DNA from: Micromonospora haikouensis
Lineage (GTDB): Bacteria; Actinomycetota; Actinomycetes; Mycobacteriales; Micromonosporaceae
Length of the DNA stretch: 64,000 bases
Assembly: GCF_900091595.1 (NCBI RefSeq)
Contig: NZ_FMCW01000032.1
Coordinates: 22,236-86,235 of the forward strand
Direction of reading: 5' to 3'
Shown: positions 50,499 through 59,050 of the stretch, piece by piece
Layout of the letters: every line of letters starts with the position of its first letter
How positions within the stretch are numbered: the stretch's first letter is position 1
The notes under the pieces: model-generated
The model's input: the letters and a program-made list of their open reading frames with translations, nothing else
Database searches by the model: none
Told to the model about the DNA's origin: nothing
Position numbers and translations under genes: made by a program

Positions 50499-52316
50499 CT
50501 ACGCGTGGGCCGCGGCCTGGCGCTGTCTGAGACGCTCGAGGAGCCGAGCCGGTGTGGCTCCGGGAGCATGTCGCTGTCGGGCGAATCGTTCGAGCACCGC
50601 GACTTCGGCGGCGGGGTCGCCCAGGCCGGCGAAGATGATGGCGGCCCTCTCGTAGTACCAGGGAGCCACCCCGTGCCCGCTGATGCGTGCGTCGTTCTCC
50701 ACCGCGTCGATGCACCGGACGGTCAGGAGCAGAGCCGCATGGACATCGGTCTTCTGCATCGTCGTGATCTGGTCGGTGAGGGTATGCGGCTGCTGGCCGT
50801 CGACCAGTCCGTCCGTCGTGGGCGCACACCACAGCGGTAGGCCGGTGCTGTCCGACCAGGTGCGGCCGTCTCCCGCGCTGGCCCTCTCGGTCCAGCCCCT
50901 GCCGTCCCAGAAGCGGTAGGTCCACCGCCCGGACGGGTCCAGGTACCAGCCGGCGACGACCTGCGGTCTGCGAGGGGTGGGCAGGGGCACCGCGGCGGCC
51001 GGTGTCGGCTCGGCGCGGGACTCGTGCTGTTCCGCGCCCACCGTGGCGGCTCCGGGCTGGTGGGGTGCCGGGGAAGGCGTGGCGGTGCTCCCCAGCATGT
51101 CGTCGAGGGCCAGGTCGGAGCGGATCGGTATGGCGAGTTCGCGTGCTCGCGCGACCTTCGCGTCGTCCTGGTCGGAAGCGGTGATCACGGCGGCGACGAC
51201 GTTGCGGGTTAGGTTCACCGCCAGGACGAAACCGGCCTGGGTGAGGCGGTCACGGGCGTCGACGGACACGGACGGGCTGCACCAGACGCGTTGTCCCTTC
51301 TGCTTGACCGCCCGGGTGCGGTGCGTGGTTTCCGCCTCGGGCGCAGTGAGGTCTGCGAAGTAGTCCGGTTCCCCGAGAAGTCGGGCGGCCGTGACGAGTT
51401 GCTGGTGCTCGATGCTGGTCAGGATGTCGTCGGCGAGCGCTGCGTCCCGCAGTCCGTCGAGGTAGCGGTGGTGCAGATCCCGTACCTGTTGGGCGCCCAT
51501 GCCGGACTGCCCGGCCAGTCGGGCCAGTGCCTTGGCCTCGACGCCGGTCAGCTTGCCGTCGCTGAGGGCGTCCCCTACGGCGTCGAGGTACGCCTCGGCG
51601 GACGCCGGGTCGGTGTCGCTGGTGGAGTAGGGCAACTTGCTGAGTAGCGACTGGATCCACCCGTCCGTGCCCTTGCGTAGGCCGGTTGCCCGGGTGCGGG
51701 GCTGGGCGTGGCGGGGGTACCGAGGCAGTGGCACGGGCGCGGACGGGAACCGGAGGGCAGGTGCCTCCGCCAGGAGCCGGGTGAGGAGTTGAGCGGTCGC
51801 CCGGGTGTCACCGAGAGCGGTGTGGGCGTCGTGCAGCTCGATGCCGTACGCGGCGCAGCAGGACACGAGCTGGAAGTTCGGCGCGGCCAGGACCTGTCGG
51901 GCCAACCGCAGGGTGCACACCGCAGGCAGGGGCGCGGTGTCGATGCCGGCGCGGGCGAACTCCTGCGCGATGAAGCCCTCCTCGAAACGGGCGTTGTGCG
52001 CCACCGCGACAGCACCGTCGAGTCTGGACAGGATCTCTCCCGCCACGTCGGTGAAGGTCGGCGCTCCGGACAGCATGTCGGCCGTGATGTGGTGGACGAA
52101 CGTCGGGCCGGGGTCGCGGCCTGCGTCGATGAGGGTAGCCCACTCGTCGACCACCCGGCCTCCCTCGACGCGGACCAGGGCGATCTCCACGATTCGGTCG
52201 GACCTCGATGACAGCCCGGTGGTCTCCACGTCCACCACCACGAACGGCGCGTCGCCCAGGTCGACACCTCCGCTTCCGCCTGCTGACCCGAAGGCGAACA
52301 ATCCGACCGACGACAT
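50499..52316 (-). CDS. DnaQ-like 3'-5' exonuclease with BRCT and DUF2510 domains
   Basis: A 605-residue protein. N-terminal DEDDh exonuclease (about 25-190): FVVVDVETTGLSSRSDRIVE holds the first Asp/Glu pair, AVAHNARFEEGFIAQEF the second aspartate-side motif, and DAHTALGDTRATAQLL the final His and Asp. A helical middle region (about 215-330; GKLTGVEAKALARLAGQSG) is followed by a BRCT-like domain (about 355-430; SVSVDARDRLTQAGFVLAVN). A DUF2510 motif comes next (VAGWYLDPSGRWTYRFWDGR). The C-terminal 130 residues are unassigned helices. The ATG at 52316 is chosen for GGAGGGG upstream. It lies 76 bases downstream of the DUF4041 gene in the same direction, so it may act with it on DNA. Confidence 0.85.
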   Translation of the reverse strand: MSSVGLFAFGSAGGSGGVDLGDAPFVVVDVETTGLSSRSDRIVEIALVRVEGGRVVDEWATLIDAGRDPGPTFVHHITADMLSGAPTFTDVAGEILSRLDGAVAVAHNARFEEGFIAQEFARAGIDTAPLPAVCTLRLARQVLAAPNFQLVSCCAAYGIELHDAHTALGDTRATAQLLTRLLAEAPALRFPSAPVPLPRYPRHAQPRTRATGLRKGTDGWIQSLLSKLPYSTSDTDPASAEAYLDAVGDALSDGKLTGVEAKALARLAGQSGMGAQQVRDLHHRYLDGLRDAALADDILTSIEHQQLVTAARLLGEPDYFADLTAPEAETTHRTRAVKQKGQRVWCSPSVSVDARDRLTQAGFVLAVNLTRNVVAAVITASDQDDAKVARARELAIPIRSDLALDDMLGSTATPSPAPHQPGAATVGAEQHESRAEPTPAAAVPLPTPRRPQVVAGWYLDPSGRWTYRFWDGRGWTERASAGDGRTWSDSTGLPLWCAPTTDGLVDGQQPHTLTDQITTMQKTDVHAALLLTVRCIDAVENDARISGHGVAPWYYERAAIIFAGLGDPAAEVAVLERFARQRHAPGATPARLLERLRQRQAAAHA

Positions 52317-52392
52317 ACGTACCCCTCCAAATCCACGATTCCGCTGGCCCGACCCGCCCGCACCAGTCCCGGCTGTCCACGATCCCGGCACG

Positions 52393-53919
52393 TCAGGTGA
52401 TCGCGCCTGCGTGCTCCTGCGCCTGGGTGAGGCTCTGCCGGTACTCCAGGGCCTCCGGGACCTCCTCGTACTGCAGCAGGCTGCCGGTCAACGCCAGCAG
52501 ATGCTCCTTGGCCTCCTCCGGGGTGGCGTAGAAGAACTCGCGGCGGTGGTTGACCAGGTTGACCCGCCGGTCGGCCAGGCGTGCGTGCATCTGCGCCTCG
52601 ATGCCGACCGCGTCCTCGGAGAAGAACAGGGCGTGGACGTCGAAGTTGAAGGGCACCGAGGCGTCGCTGAGTTCCCGCACCCGGTCCAGCGGGTCCAGCC
52701 GGCGGGTCATGCCGACCTTGACCATCTTCTCGCCGAAAGCGCCGAGGTTAGAGATCACGTACACGTATCCGGCCCGGACGTTCGCGGCCCGGTGGTCGAC
52801 GTCCTGAATCGCGGTGTCGATCTGGGCCAGCCGGTCCTGCATCTGGGCGACGCCGTCGGCATCGCCCTTGGCCTGCAGAGCGGCCAAGGCGTTGGCGTAG
52901 TGCTGGCGTTCCTTGTCGAGCCGGGCGCGTTCGCGTTCGATCTCCTGCTGCGCGCGTCGCTCCTCGCGCAGCCGGGCCTTCTCCTCCCGCTCCCGCTCCT
53001 TCTCCTCAGCCAGCTTCTCCTGGTAGTCGGCGGTGAGCTCCAACTCCTTGATTCGCAGCCGGTGGTAGTCCTCGGCGATCCGGATCTGCATCGTCTTGCC
53101 GAGCTTGGCGATCGTGGCCGCCACCTTCCCCAGCCGGTCGACGGCCGAGTCGAGCTTGTACGGCTTCAACCCGCGTACGAGGTTGTCCGCCTCGGCGTTG
53201 TAGGCGCGGAGCATCAGCTTGGAGAAGTCCCGGACCATCGCCCGGCCCTCCGTGACCGAGCCGTTGACCGTCCAGCCGGTAGCGGCCTTGACCGCGCCGC
53301 CGTCCTTTCTGGCCATGGCCTTGATCTGGTCCTGGATCCGGCTGAGCTGGCTCTGGTAGGCAACCGCGTCCGACAGAGGGTGCCGGTACTGGTAGACGCC
53401 AGCCTCCTGCAGCAGCGCGGTCTCCTCGGTGACCACGATCTGCTGCCGAAGCCCACGAAGGCGGCGGTCGAGCTCGGCCTTCTGCGCCTTGCCCTTCGCC
53501 GTCAGGTCGGCGAGCTCACGACCGAGCCTGTCCCGCTGCTGTTCCAACTCCAGCACCGACAGCATGCCCAGGCGCGACATCTCCGCCCGCAGCCCCGCCA
53601 GCTCGGCATGCGCCTGCTCCAGCTCGCTGCGCAGCCGCGTACCCTCCGCGGCCAGTTCACGCGCCTTGCCCCGGGCACCGAACAAGGGGATGTCCGGATC
53701 ACTGACGGTGCGCTGTTGCGGGACGACGGCAGGAGTACTGGCAGCCTGCGTGGCTGCCGTCATGGGTGCCACCGGAGCCGGAGCCGGATTATCCGGAAGC
53801 CACAACTGCCAGCCCGGCGGAGGAGGGCCCCAGGTGGGATCCGGTGTCCAACCCGACGGTGGAACCCACCCAGCAGGAGGCGTCGGCCAGTTCGGTGGTG
53901 CGTTGAAGCGGTATCCCAT
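52393..53919 (-). CDS. DUF4041 coiled-coil protein with GIY-YIG/T5orf172 nuclease-like domain
   Basis: A 508-residue protein. N-terminal tryptophan/proline repeats (PPNWPTPPAGWVPPSGWTP, about 7-45) suggest binding to another protein or to membranes. Coiled-coil segments run from about 85 to 160 and 285 to 350 (EKLAEEKEREREEKARLREE). The DUF4041 core lies about 165-270. The C-terminal domain (about 385-470) has the GIY-YIG-like AGYVYVISNLGAFGEKMVKV, then GMTRRLDPLDRVRELSDAS and a late glutamate/asparagine (EAQMHARLADRRVN). These domains are found in phage and in mobile-element proteins and probably cut or bind DNA. It is first in a two-gene unit with the exonuclease at 50499. Confidence 0.8.
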   Translation of the reverse strand: MGYRFNAPPNWPTPPAGWVPPSGWTPDPTWGPPPPGWQLWLPDNPAPAPVAPMTAATQAASTPAVVPQQRTVSDPDIPLFGARGKARELAAEGTRLRSELEQAHAELAGLRAEMSRLGMLSVLELEQQRDRLGRELADLTAKGKAQKAELDRRLRGLRQQIVVTEETALLQEAGVYQYRHPLSDAVAYQSQLSRIQDQIKAMARKDGGAVKAATGWTVNGSVTEGRAMVRDFSKLMLRAYNAEADNLVRGLKPYKLDSAVDRLGKVAATIAKLGKTMQIRIAEDYHRLRIKELELTADYQEKLAEEKEREREEKARLREERRAQQEIERERARLDKERQHYANALAALQAKGDADGVAQMQDRLAQIDTAIQDVDHRAANVRAGYVYVISNLGAFGEKMVKVGMTRRLDPLDRVRELSDASVPFNFDVHALFFSEDAVGIEAQMHARLADRRVNLVNHRREFFYATPEEAKEHLLALTGSLLQYEEVPEALEYRQSLTQAQEHAGAIT

Positions 53920-54344
53920 CGCTCTCCCCAGGCATCACAACGGCCCGACGAAACTAGCGCCGCAGCCCACGGGCGGACATCGACGACTCAGACCGGCAGT
54001 TCAGCCCATCCAGACGGCCACGAATACCCAAACGAGGAGTTCAGTCCAGTTCCTGACAAAAGCGAGCATTGCTGCGGAACGGGCCGGCCAGCAAGGGACA
54101 CGTCGGCAGCCCTCCTACCGCACGTACCGATGGCCGGTGCTGTCAGAGGTTGACAGGATGAACGGGGGTTCGATCGGCCTGACAGTCGAGATCTGACAGG
54201 ATGGTCTGCTCGGCAACCCGGCCGCAGCCGGACGGGACAGCCATCCCCAGCAGAAGCTCAGTGGCATCGACGACCGCCGGAAGCTGAACCCGGGCGGGTA
54301 TTTGCATTGGAAAAACGGCAGGCAGGGCAGCAGGAACAAGCGAC
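53920..54344. other. Gap upstream of the DUF4041 gene
   Basis: No gene recognised. Near 54140-54215 the sequence GACAGGATG occurs twice with GGCCTGACAG between (TTGACAGGATG, CTGACAGGATGG), a short repeated motif of unknown meaning. The promoter of the DUF4041/exonuclease unit should be here. Confidence 0.35.
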
Positions 54345-54620
54345 TCACCGCTCGGGACAGGAGGTCGTGTCATGGCGGTGGCCGCAGAAAGACGATGTCG
54401 TGTGTCTCGTCGCATGACCCGCCCGCTCCGCAAGCGACCAGCAGGTCTTACGTTCCACGCCCGACAGCAGCCCTTCCACGAACTGCCCGGCGCTCCGGCG
54501 TGGCTCGGCCCGCACGAACCGGCCCGCGACACGCGCCACCGCCTCGTCCAGGATGACCCGCCACTCGGCGGGGTCGACGCTGTGGCACGCGGCCACCGCA
54601 CGATCTTCGGTTGTCCTCAC
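54345..54620 (-). pseudogene. N-terminal fragment of an IS701-family transposase
   Basis: The frame reads CHSVDPAEWRVILDEAVARV, AGRFVRAEPRRSAGQFVEGL and LSGVERKTCWSLAERAGHAT, which is the N-terminus of IS701-type DDE transposases. After about 75 residues homology ends and a stop follows; the catalytic DDE part is missing. Not functional. Confidence 0.7.
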
Positions 54621-54668
54621 AAACCATCGATGATCAACGCGGTGGCCGTCTCCATGCCCACGCCACGC

Positions 54669-54795
54669 TCAACGCCAAAGCCAAGTGACGTTGGAGTAGT
54701 AGTCATCGGCTAGTTTGTATCCGATGCCATACACGGTGAGCAGCCGCACCGGACATCGGGAATTCACCTCGATCTTGCGGCCGCGCGGTGGCCTG
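54669..54795 (-). pseudogene. C-terminal fragment of an OmpR-type winged-helix regulator
   Basis: One minus-strand frame reads RKIEVNSRCPVRLLTVYGIG, then YKLADDYYSNVTWLWR and a TGA. The block R.VRT..G.GY.L is the wing of OmpR/PhoB-type DNA-binding domains. Everything upstream (receiver, recognition helix) is lost, so it is a relic between mobile-element debris and the LuxR regulator. Confidence 0.6.
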
Positions 54796-55023
54796 GCACG
54801 CCGCCGACGTCCACCGCGGACCTTCCGGCAGGCGTACGGCTGGCCGGCGTCCTCGCCCTCGCCGCCGCCGGCCCGGGCGCGGCCACCAACCCGGGTTCCC
54901 CGGAGGCCGAGCCCTGCCGGACCTGCCGTGCACCGACCACCGCGCTGGCCGCGTCACCCGCCGCTGCCACCGGCGACTACGCCGACGGCTGCTGCGGCAG
55001 GCCCGGGGCGACGAGCCGCATTC
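54796..55023. other. Gap between regulator relic and large LuxR gene
   Basis: About 230 bases of GC-rich sequence with no gene supported on either strand. No hairpin stands out past the LuxR gene stop. Confidence 0.3.
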
Positions 55024-57720
55024 CTAGCCCGCGCCGAGGTCGGGCCGGTGCCTGAGTTGCCGCCGGGAGTTGATGCCGAGCTTGCGGAAGATGTTGCGCA
55101 GGTGGGTGTCGACGGTACGCGGGCTGATGAACAACTGGGCGGCCACCTCGCCCGACGTCGCGCCGGCGGCGACCAGCCGGGCGATGTGCAGCTCCTGGAT
55201 CGTCAGCTGGTCGTACGTGTGTGGTGACCGTTGGCGTGGCCGCTCCCCGGTGGCACGCAGCTCGACGGCGGCCCGCCGGGCGAACGCGTCCAGCCCCGCC
55301 TCGGACAGCAGGCGGTGCGCGGTGCGCAGATGCTCGCGGCAGTCCCGCCGGCGGCCCTCGCGCCGCAGCCATTCCCCGTACACGAGATGGGCCCTGGCCC
55401 GGTAGGCCGACAGCGGGCTCCGCTCCAGGTGCGCGACGGCGGCCCGGTAGTGCTCCTCGGAACCGGTCACCAGCGCCCGGGCGTAGGCGGCGATGCCCAG
55501 GCCGGTGGCCGTTCCGCTGGCCTCGGCGCGGTCGACCAGCGACCCCAGCGCGTCTGCGGCGGTGTCGGAGTCGCCGCAGCGCACCGCCGCCTCGACCAGC
55601 TCGGGCAGGGAGAAGCTGGCGAGGAAGAGGCCCCCGTCCGCAACGGCCCGCCGGGCGGCGGCCAGCGCGGCCGGATAGTCGGCGAGACCGTTGTGCAGCA
55701 CCGCGGACGCCCAGTCGATGTTGCCGGTCAGGAGACCGCTGCCGCTCGTGGCCGCCGCGACCGCGACGCTCTCGAACAACGCGAGCGCCTCGGCGCGGCG
55801 ACCGCGCACGGCCGCCAGGTGGATCCGGTGGTACGGCATCGGGGACCCGCCGATCGCGTCGGCTATCGCCTCCTCCTCGGCGATCGACGCCATGGCCAGG
55901 CCGAGGTCGGCGGTGAGCGCGCCGTACGAGGCGGTCTGCGCGAGCCCGAGACGCAGCAGCAGCGGCGCACCGGACTCGCGGCCGGTGCGCACCAGCCACT
56001 CGACGATCGCCCAGTGCCGGTGCGGATCCCAGATCTCCGCCGCGAGCATGAGCGCGAGCGCGGGGTGCTCGGTCCATCCCGTCCCGTCGTGACCGTCGAG
56101 GACCTGCCGGATCAGCGGGACCGCGCGGCGATGTCCCGCCGACTCCAGCAGGCCCAACGCGTCCAGGACGTCCGGCGGACGCGCCACGGTCACCGGCACA
56201 GACCGGGTGGCGGCCAGCACCCGGTCCAGCACGCCGCTGGCCCGACCGACGAGGAGGGCCATCTCGATCGCATCCAGGAAGCACCGGCGGGCCCGGTCCG
56301 GGTCCAGCCCGGCCAGCCGCCTGCCGGCGCGGATCATGAACTCCGGGCCGCTCTCGTCCCGGTGGCTCTGGAAGGCGACCTGCCCGCGCAACAGGTCGGC
56401 GTGCGCGAGTTGAAACTCGTCGAGCACGCGGTGCTCGACGGCCCGGACCAGCACGGCGGCCCGGTCGGGGCGGCCGGCGACAAGGGTGGCCTGCGCCGCC
56501 GCGAGCGTGCGTTCGACCCGGCTGGCGGGATCCTGGGACAGCTCGGCCGCGCGTTCCAGGAAGGTCGCCGCGGCCACCGCGCCGCCGCGCGCCCGGGCGC
56601 GGGCCGCCGATCGTACGAGCTCCGCGGCGACCCCGTCGTCGGGGCCGACGCTGGCCTGGGCGCGGTGCCAGGCCCGCCGGTCCGGGTCGGAGTCGGCGTT
56701 GGTCACCTCGGCCAGCGCCCGGTGCGCCCGCTGCCGTTCCGGCCCGGATGCGGCCCGGTAGACCGCGGAGCGGGCAAGCGGGTGGCAGAAGCGGACGCCG
56801 GTGGAGAACTCCACCAGCCCGGTCGCGGCCACGCTGACGCTGGCGGTCGACACGTCCACGCCCGACAGGCACGCGGCCGACCACAGCAGAGCGGGATCGC
56901 CCGTCGGGTCGGCGCTGGCCACGGTCAGCAGCAGGCGGGCGTCGTCCGGCAGCCCCGACAGCCGGGCCCGGAAGCTGCGCTCTATCCGGTTCGGCACCGG
57001 CGTGCCGTCCGGCGGCCCGAGACCGTCCGCCCAGGGCAGTTCGAGCAGGGCCAACGGGTTTCCCCGGGCCTCGGCCAGCAGCCGGTGCAGCACCTGCTCG
57101 TCGCGCAGGAGGTGCCGTCTGGCCGCGAGCACCGTCCGCGCGTCGGCGTCACTCAACCCGGTGACGTCGAGACCGGGCAGCTCGTCCATTTCGTCCCGGA
57201 CGGGCGGCCGCAGCGCGAACAGCATGGCGATGGGCTCGGCGGACACCCGCCGACCGACGAACGCCAGCGCCTTCGACGACGCCGCGTCCAACCAGTGAGC
57301 GTCGTCGACCACGCACAGCAGCGGGCGCACCCGGGCTGCGGCGGCCAGCAGCCCCAGGGCCGCCACACCGATGTGGAACAGGTCGGGTGTGCCCGCAGCC
57401 AGCCCGAATGCCACCCGGAGCGCGTCGGCGTGCCGGGAGGGCAGGTCCGCGAGGTGATCGAGTACCGGCACACAGAGCTGGTGCAGCGCGCCGAAGGGCA
57501 GCTCCCGCTCGAACTGCACCCCCGACGCCTGGACGACGCGCACGCCGGACGCCGCGTCGCTGGCGCGCGCCAGCAGCGTGCTCTTGCCGATGCCGGCTTC
57601 GCCGCGCACCACGAGCGCCCCGCCCCGGCCCGACCGGGCACACTGGATCAGCTCGTCGAGGACCTTGAGTTCGACGTCCCTGCCGACCAGTGAGCCCGGG
57701 GAGGCAGCTGCGGATCGCAC
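55024..57720 (-). CDS. Large ATP-binding LuxR-family (LAL-type) transcriptional activator
   Basis: An 898-residue regulator. The N-terminal STAND-type ATPase begins SLVGRDVELKVLDELIQ, with Walker A GEAGIGKSTLLA and Walker B LLCVVDDAHWLDA. The large middle part consists of TPR-like helices (RAHRALAEV..., AAATFLERAAELSQ). The C-terminal LuxR helix-turn-helix is LTIQELHIARLVAAGATSGE, VAAQLFISPRTVDTHLRN, IFRKLGINSRRQL. Length agrees with LAL regulators that often govern sugar use or secondary metabolism. The GTG at 57720 is chosen since GACAGGGG-type ribosome sequence precedes and the ATPase begins at once. Targets are unknown; it adjoins only relics and the MDR/membrane-protein unit. Confidence 0.87.
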   Translation of the reverse strand: MRSAAASPGSLVGRDVELKVLDELIQCARSGRGGALVVRGEAGIGKSTLLARASDAASGVRVVQASGVQFERELPFGALHQLCVPVLDHLADLPSRHADALRVAFGLAAGTPDLFHIGVAALGLLAAAARVRPLLCVVDDAHWLDAASSKALAFVGRRVSAEPIAMLFALRPPVRDEMDELPGLDVTGLSDADARTVLAARRHLLRDEQVLHRLLAEARGNPLALLELPWADGLGPPDGTPVPNRIERSFRARLSGLPDDARLLLTVASADPTGDPALLWSAACLSGVDVSTASVSVAATGLVEFSTGVRFCHPLARSAVYRAASGPERQRAHRALAEVTNADSDPDRRAWHRAQASVGPDDGVAAELVRSAARARARGGAVAAATFLERAAELSQDPASRVERTLAAAQATLVAGRPDRAAVLVRAVEHRVLDEFQLAHADLLRGQVAFQSHRDESGPEFMIRAGRRLAGLDPDRARRCFLDAIEMALLVGRASGVLDRVLAATRSVPVTVARPPDVLDALGLLESAGHRRAVPLIRQVLDGHDGTGWTEHPALALMLAAEIWDPHRHWAIVEWLVRTGRESGAPLLLRLGLAQTASYGALTADLGLAMASIAEEEAIADAIGGSPMPYHRIHLAAVRGRRAEALALFESVAVAAATSGSGLLTGNIDWASAVLHNGLADYPAALAAARRAVADGGLFLASFSLPELVEAAVRCGDSDTAADALGSLVDRAEASGTATGLGIAAYARALVTGSEEHYRAAVAHLERSPLSAYRARAHLVYGEWLRREGRRRDCREHLRTAHRLLSEAGLDAFARRAAVELRATGERPRQRSPHTYDQLTIQELHIARLVAAGATSGEVAAQLFISPRTVDTHLRNIFRKLGINSRRQLRHRPDLGAG

Positions 57721-57749
57721 GCCGGACAGGCTACCCCTGTCCCGCCCCC

Positions 57750-58316
57750 GGTGCCGCCGCCCGGAATCGCGCCGGTCGGCACCGGTAGCCGACCAGCCGG
57801 CTGCCTGTCGTCGTCGACCACCCCGGGCCTCGGTGACGACACGAACGCCGCGAGCTGGTCCTTGACCATCTGGTGGGTGACACACGGCCGGCCATGGGTC
57901 AGACCCGCCGCGCCGAGCAGCAGCGCGCCCGTGCAGACGGCGACCACCAGGCCGGGGCGCCAGGGTGCCGCCGCCGGCAGTGACCGTACGCGGAGGTCGG
58001 CGGTGACGTACTCGATACTCAGGGGCGCACGGGCAGCGTTGCGGGCGATGGTCAGCACCTCGTACGGCCCGACGAAGTCCTGTTCCTCGATACCGTCGTA
58101 CATGACGACCTGCACGCGCGGCGGACGATCTGCCGACCAGGTCGGGTCGGGACGTCGGACGGGATCCGTCCGGTGTTCGTCGTCGGCTGCGGCGGCCGCC
58201 CAGCGGCGGCCGTGCCGGTCAGCGCAGAGGCACCGACCGTGAGGCCGACGCCGAGGGCGGATCGCCGCTGCCCTGGCGCGTCCGGAGTGGACCATCATGC
58301 TCCGATAGTCGGGCAC
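57750..58316 (-). pseudogene. Broken DJ-1/PfpI-family gene
   Basis: Recognisable family pieces on the minus strand: a Tat-like signal (SRRSALGVGLTVGASAL, in one frame), then in another frame VQVVMYDGIEEQDFVGPYEV and LTIARNAARAPLSIEYVTAD, then directly VVAVCTGALLLGAAGLTHGR with the nucleophile cysteine, and VVDDDRQPAG. The middle of the fold (about 45 residues including the oxyanion PGG segment) is deleted and at least one frameshift separates signal and core; the end also drifts out of frame. It is a degraded secreted isocyanide-hydratase-like or GATase-1-like protein. Confidence 0.65.
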
Positions 58317-58403
58317 GCCAGGGTTTCAGTTCCGGCCATCCGGCAGCGCCCGGCGGGAGTCGCGTCGACGACCGTCCGCCGCGCGGTGCGACCACGCGGG
58401 CGG

Positions 58404-58423
58404 CTGCGTGGGTGACTACGCAG
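58404..58423 (+). promoter_or_regulatory. Inverted repeat CTGCGT-n8-ACGCAG
   Basis: Perfect six-base arms with an eight-base spacer, about 85 bases before the membrane-protein gene. The right part reads ACTACGCAGT, whose complement recurs as ACTGCGTAG upstream of the multicopper oxidase (61635). It may be the operator of one repressor acting on both units. Confidence 0.45.
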
Positions 58424-58507
58424 TTCCCACCGATGCGGCGTCGAGCCCGGCTGACCGATGGTCTTCCTGTCCACGCCCGTGGCGTGACCGAGCAAAGGGG
58501 AAGCTCC

Positions 58508-58945
58508 ATGACAGCCCGCACCGACCTCGCCGCCCCAGCCGTCGCGACGCCGACGCGCTGGCAGGACCGGACGGGTCGCATCCTGATGGCGATCACGGCA
58601 GCCGCCACCCTGGTGCCGTTCGTCGAGGGCGTCTCCCGCCTCGGCGGCCTCTCCGACGACCTGATCCTCACCGAGTACTGGCGCACCTGCGCCTACATCG
58701 TCTTCGCCGGCATGTGGGCCATGCTGGCGGTGGCGCCCCGCAAGCAACGGGGCATGTGGGAACTCCTGCTGTTCCACAAGATCGCGGTCACCGTCCAGGC
58801 CACGTTCGTCCTCGATGTCCCGCACGCGGTACGGACCCTGGTCGCCGACGGGTCCGTCTCGGTGACCACCGTCGCCGCCTACGTGCTGTGCCGCGGCTGG
58901 CATACCTGGCGTCGCGGGGCGCTGGGCCCCGACGACAACCGCTGA
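58508..58945 (+). CDS. Small integral membrane protein of unknown function
   Basis: A 145-residue protein with four hydrophobic segments (about 21-40 ILMAITAAATLVPFVEG, 50-70 CAYIVFAGMWAMLAVA, 79-97 LLLFHKIAVTVQATFVL, 112-125 VTTVAAYVLCRG). No cofactor motif is seen apart from a conserved-looking TEYWRTCAY. It is not recognised as a named family; DoxX-like or DUF4345-like small membrane proteins are possible comparisons. The ATG at 58508 has AAAGGGGAAG upstream. It precedes the MDR oxidoreductase by 105 bases in the same direction, so the two are probably co-transcribed. Confidence 0.7.
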   Translation: MTARTDLAAPAVATPTRWQDRTGRILMAITAAATLVPFVEGVSRLGGLSDDLILTEYWRTCAYIVFAGMWAMLAVAPRKQRGMWELLLFHKIAVTVQATFVLDVPHAVRTLVADGSVSVTTVAAYVLCRGWHTWRRGALGPDDNR

Positions 58946-59050
58946 TCGCGCCGGGCCGCGTCGGCGGCCCGGGCACCCGACCGGCACCGGCACCACCGCG
59001 TGTCCCTCGCCACTGCCCCAGAACCCGAGAATCTGCGGAGGAATGCCGTC

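Noticed and set aside
54796..55023. Plus-strand peptide RLAGVLALAAAGPGAATNPG as a possible signal-peptide gene
   Set aside because: No start with a ribosome site and no domain follows; the composition is typical of random GC-rich DNA.
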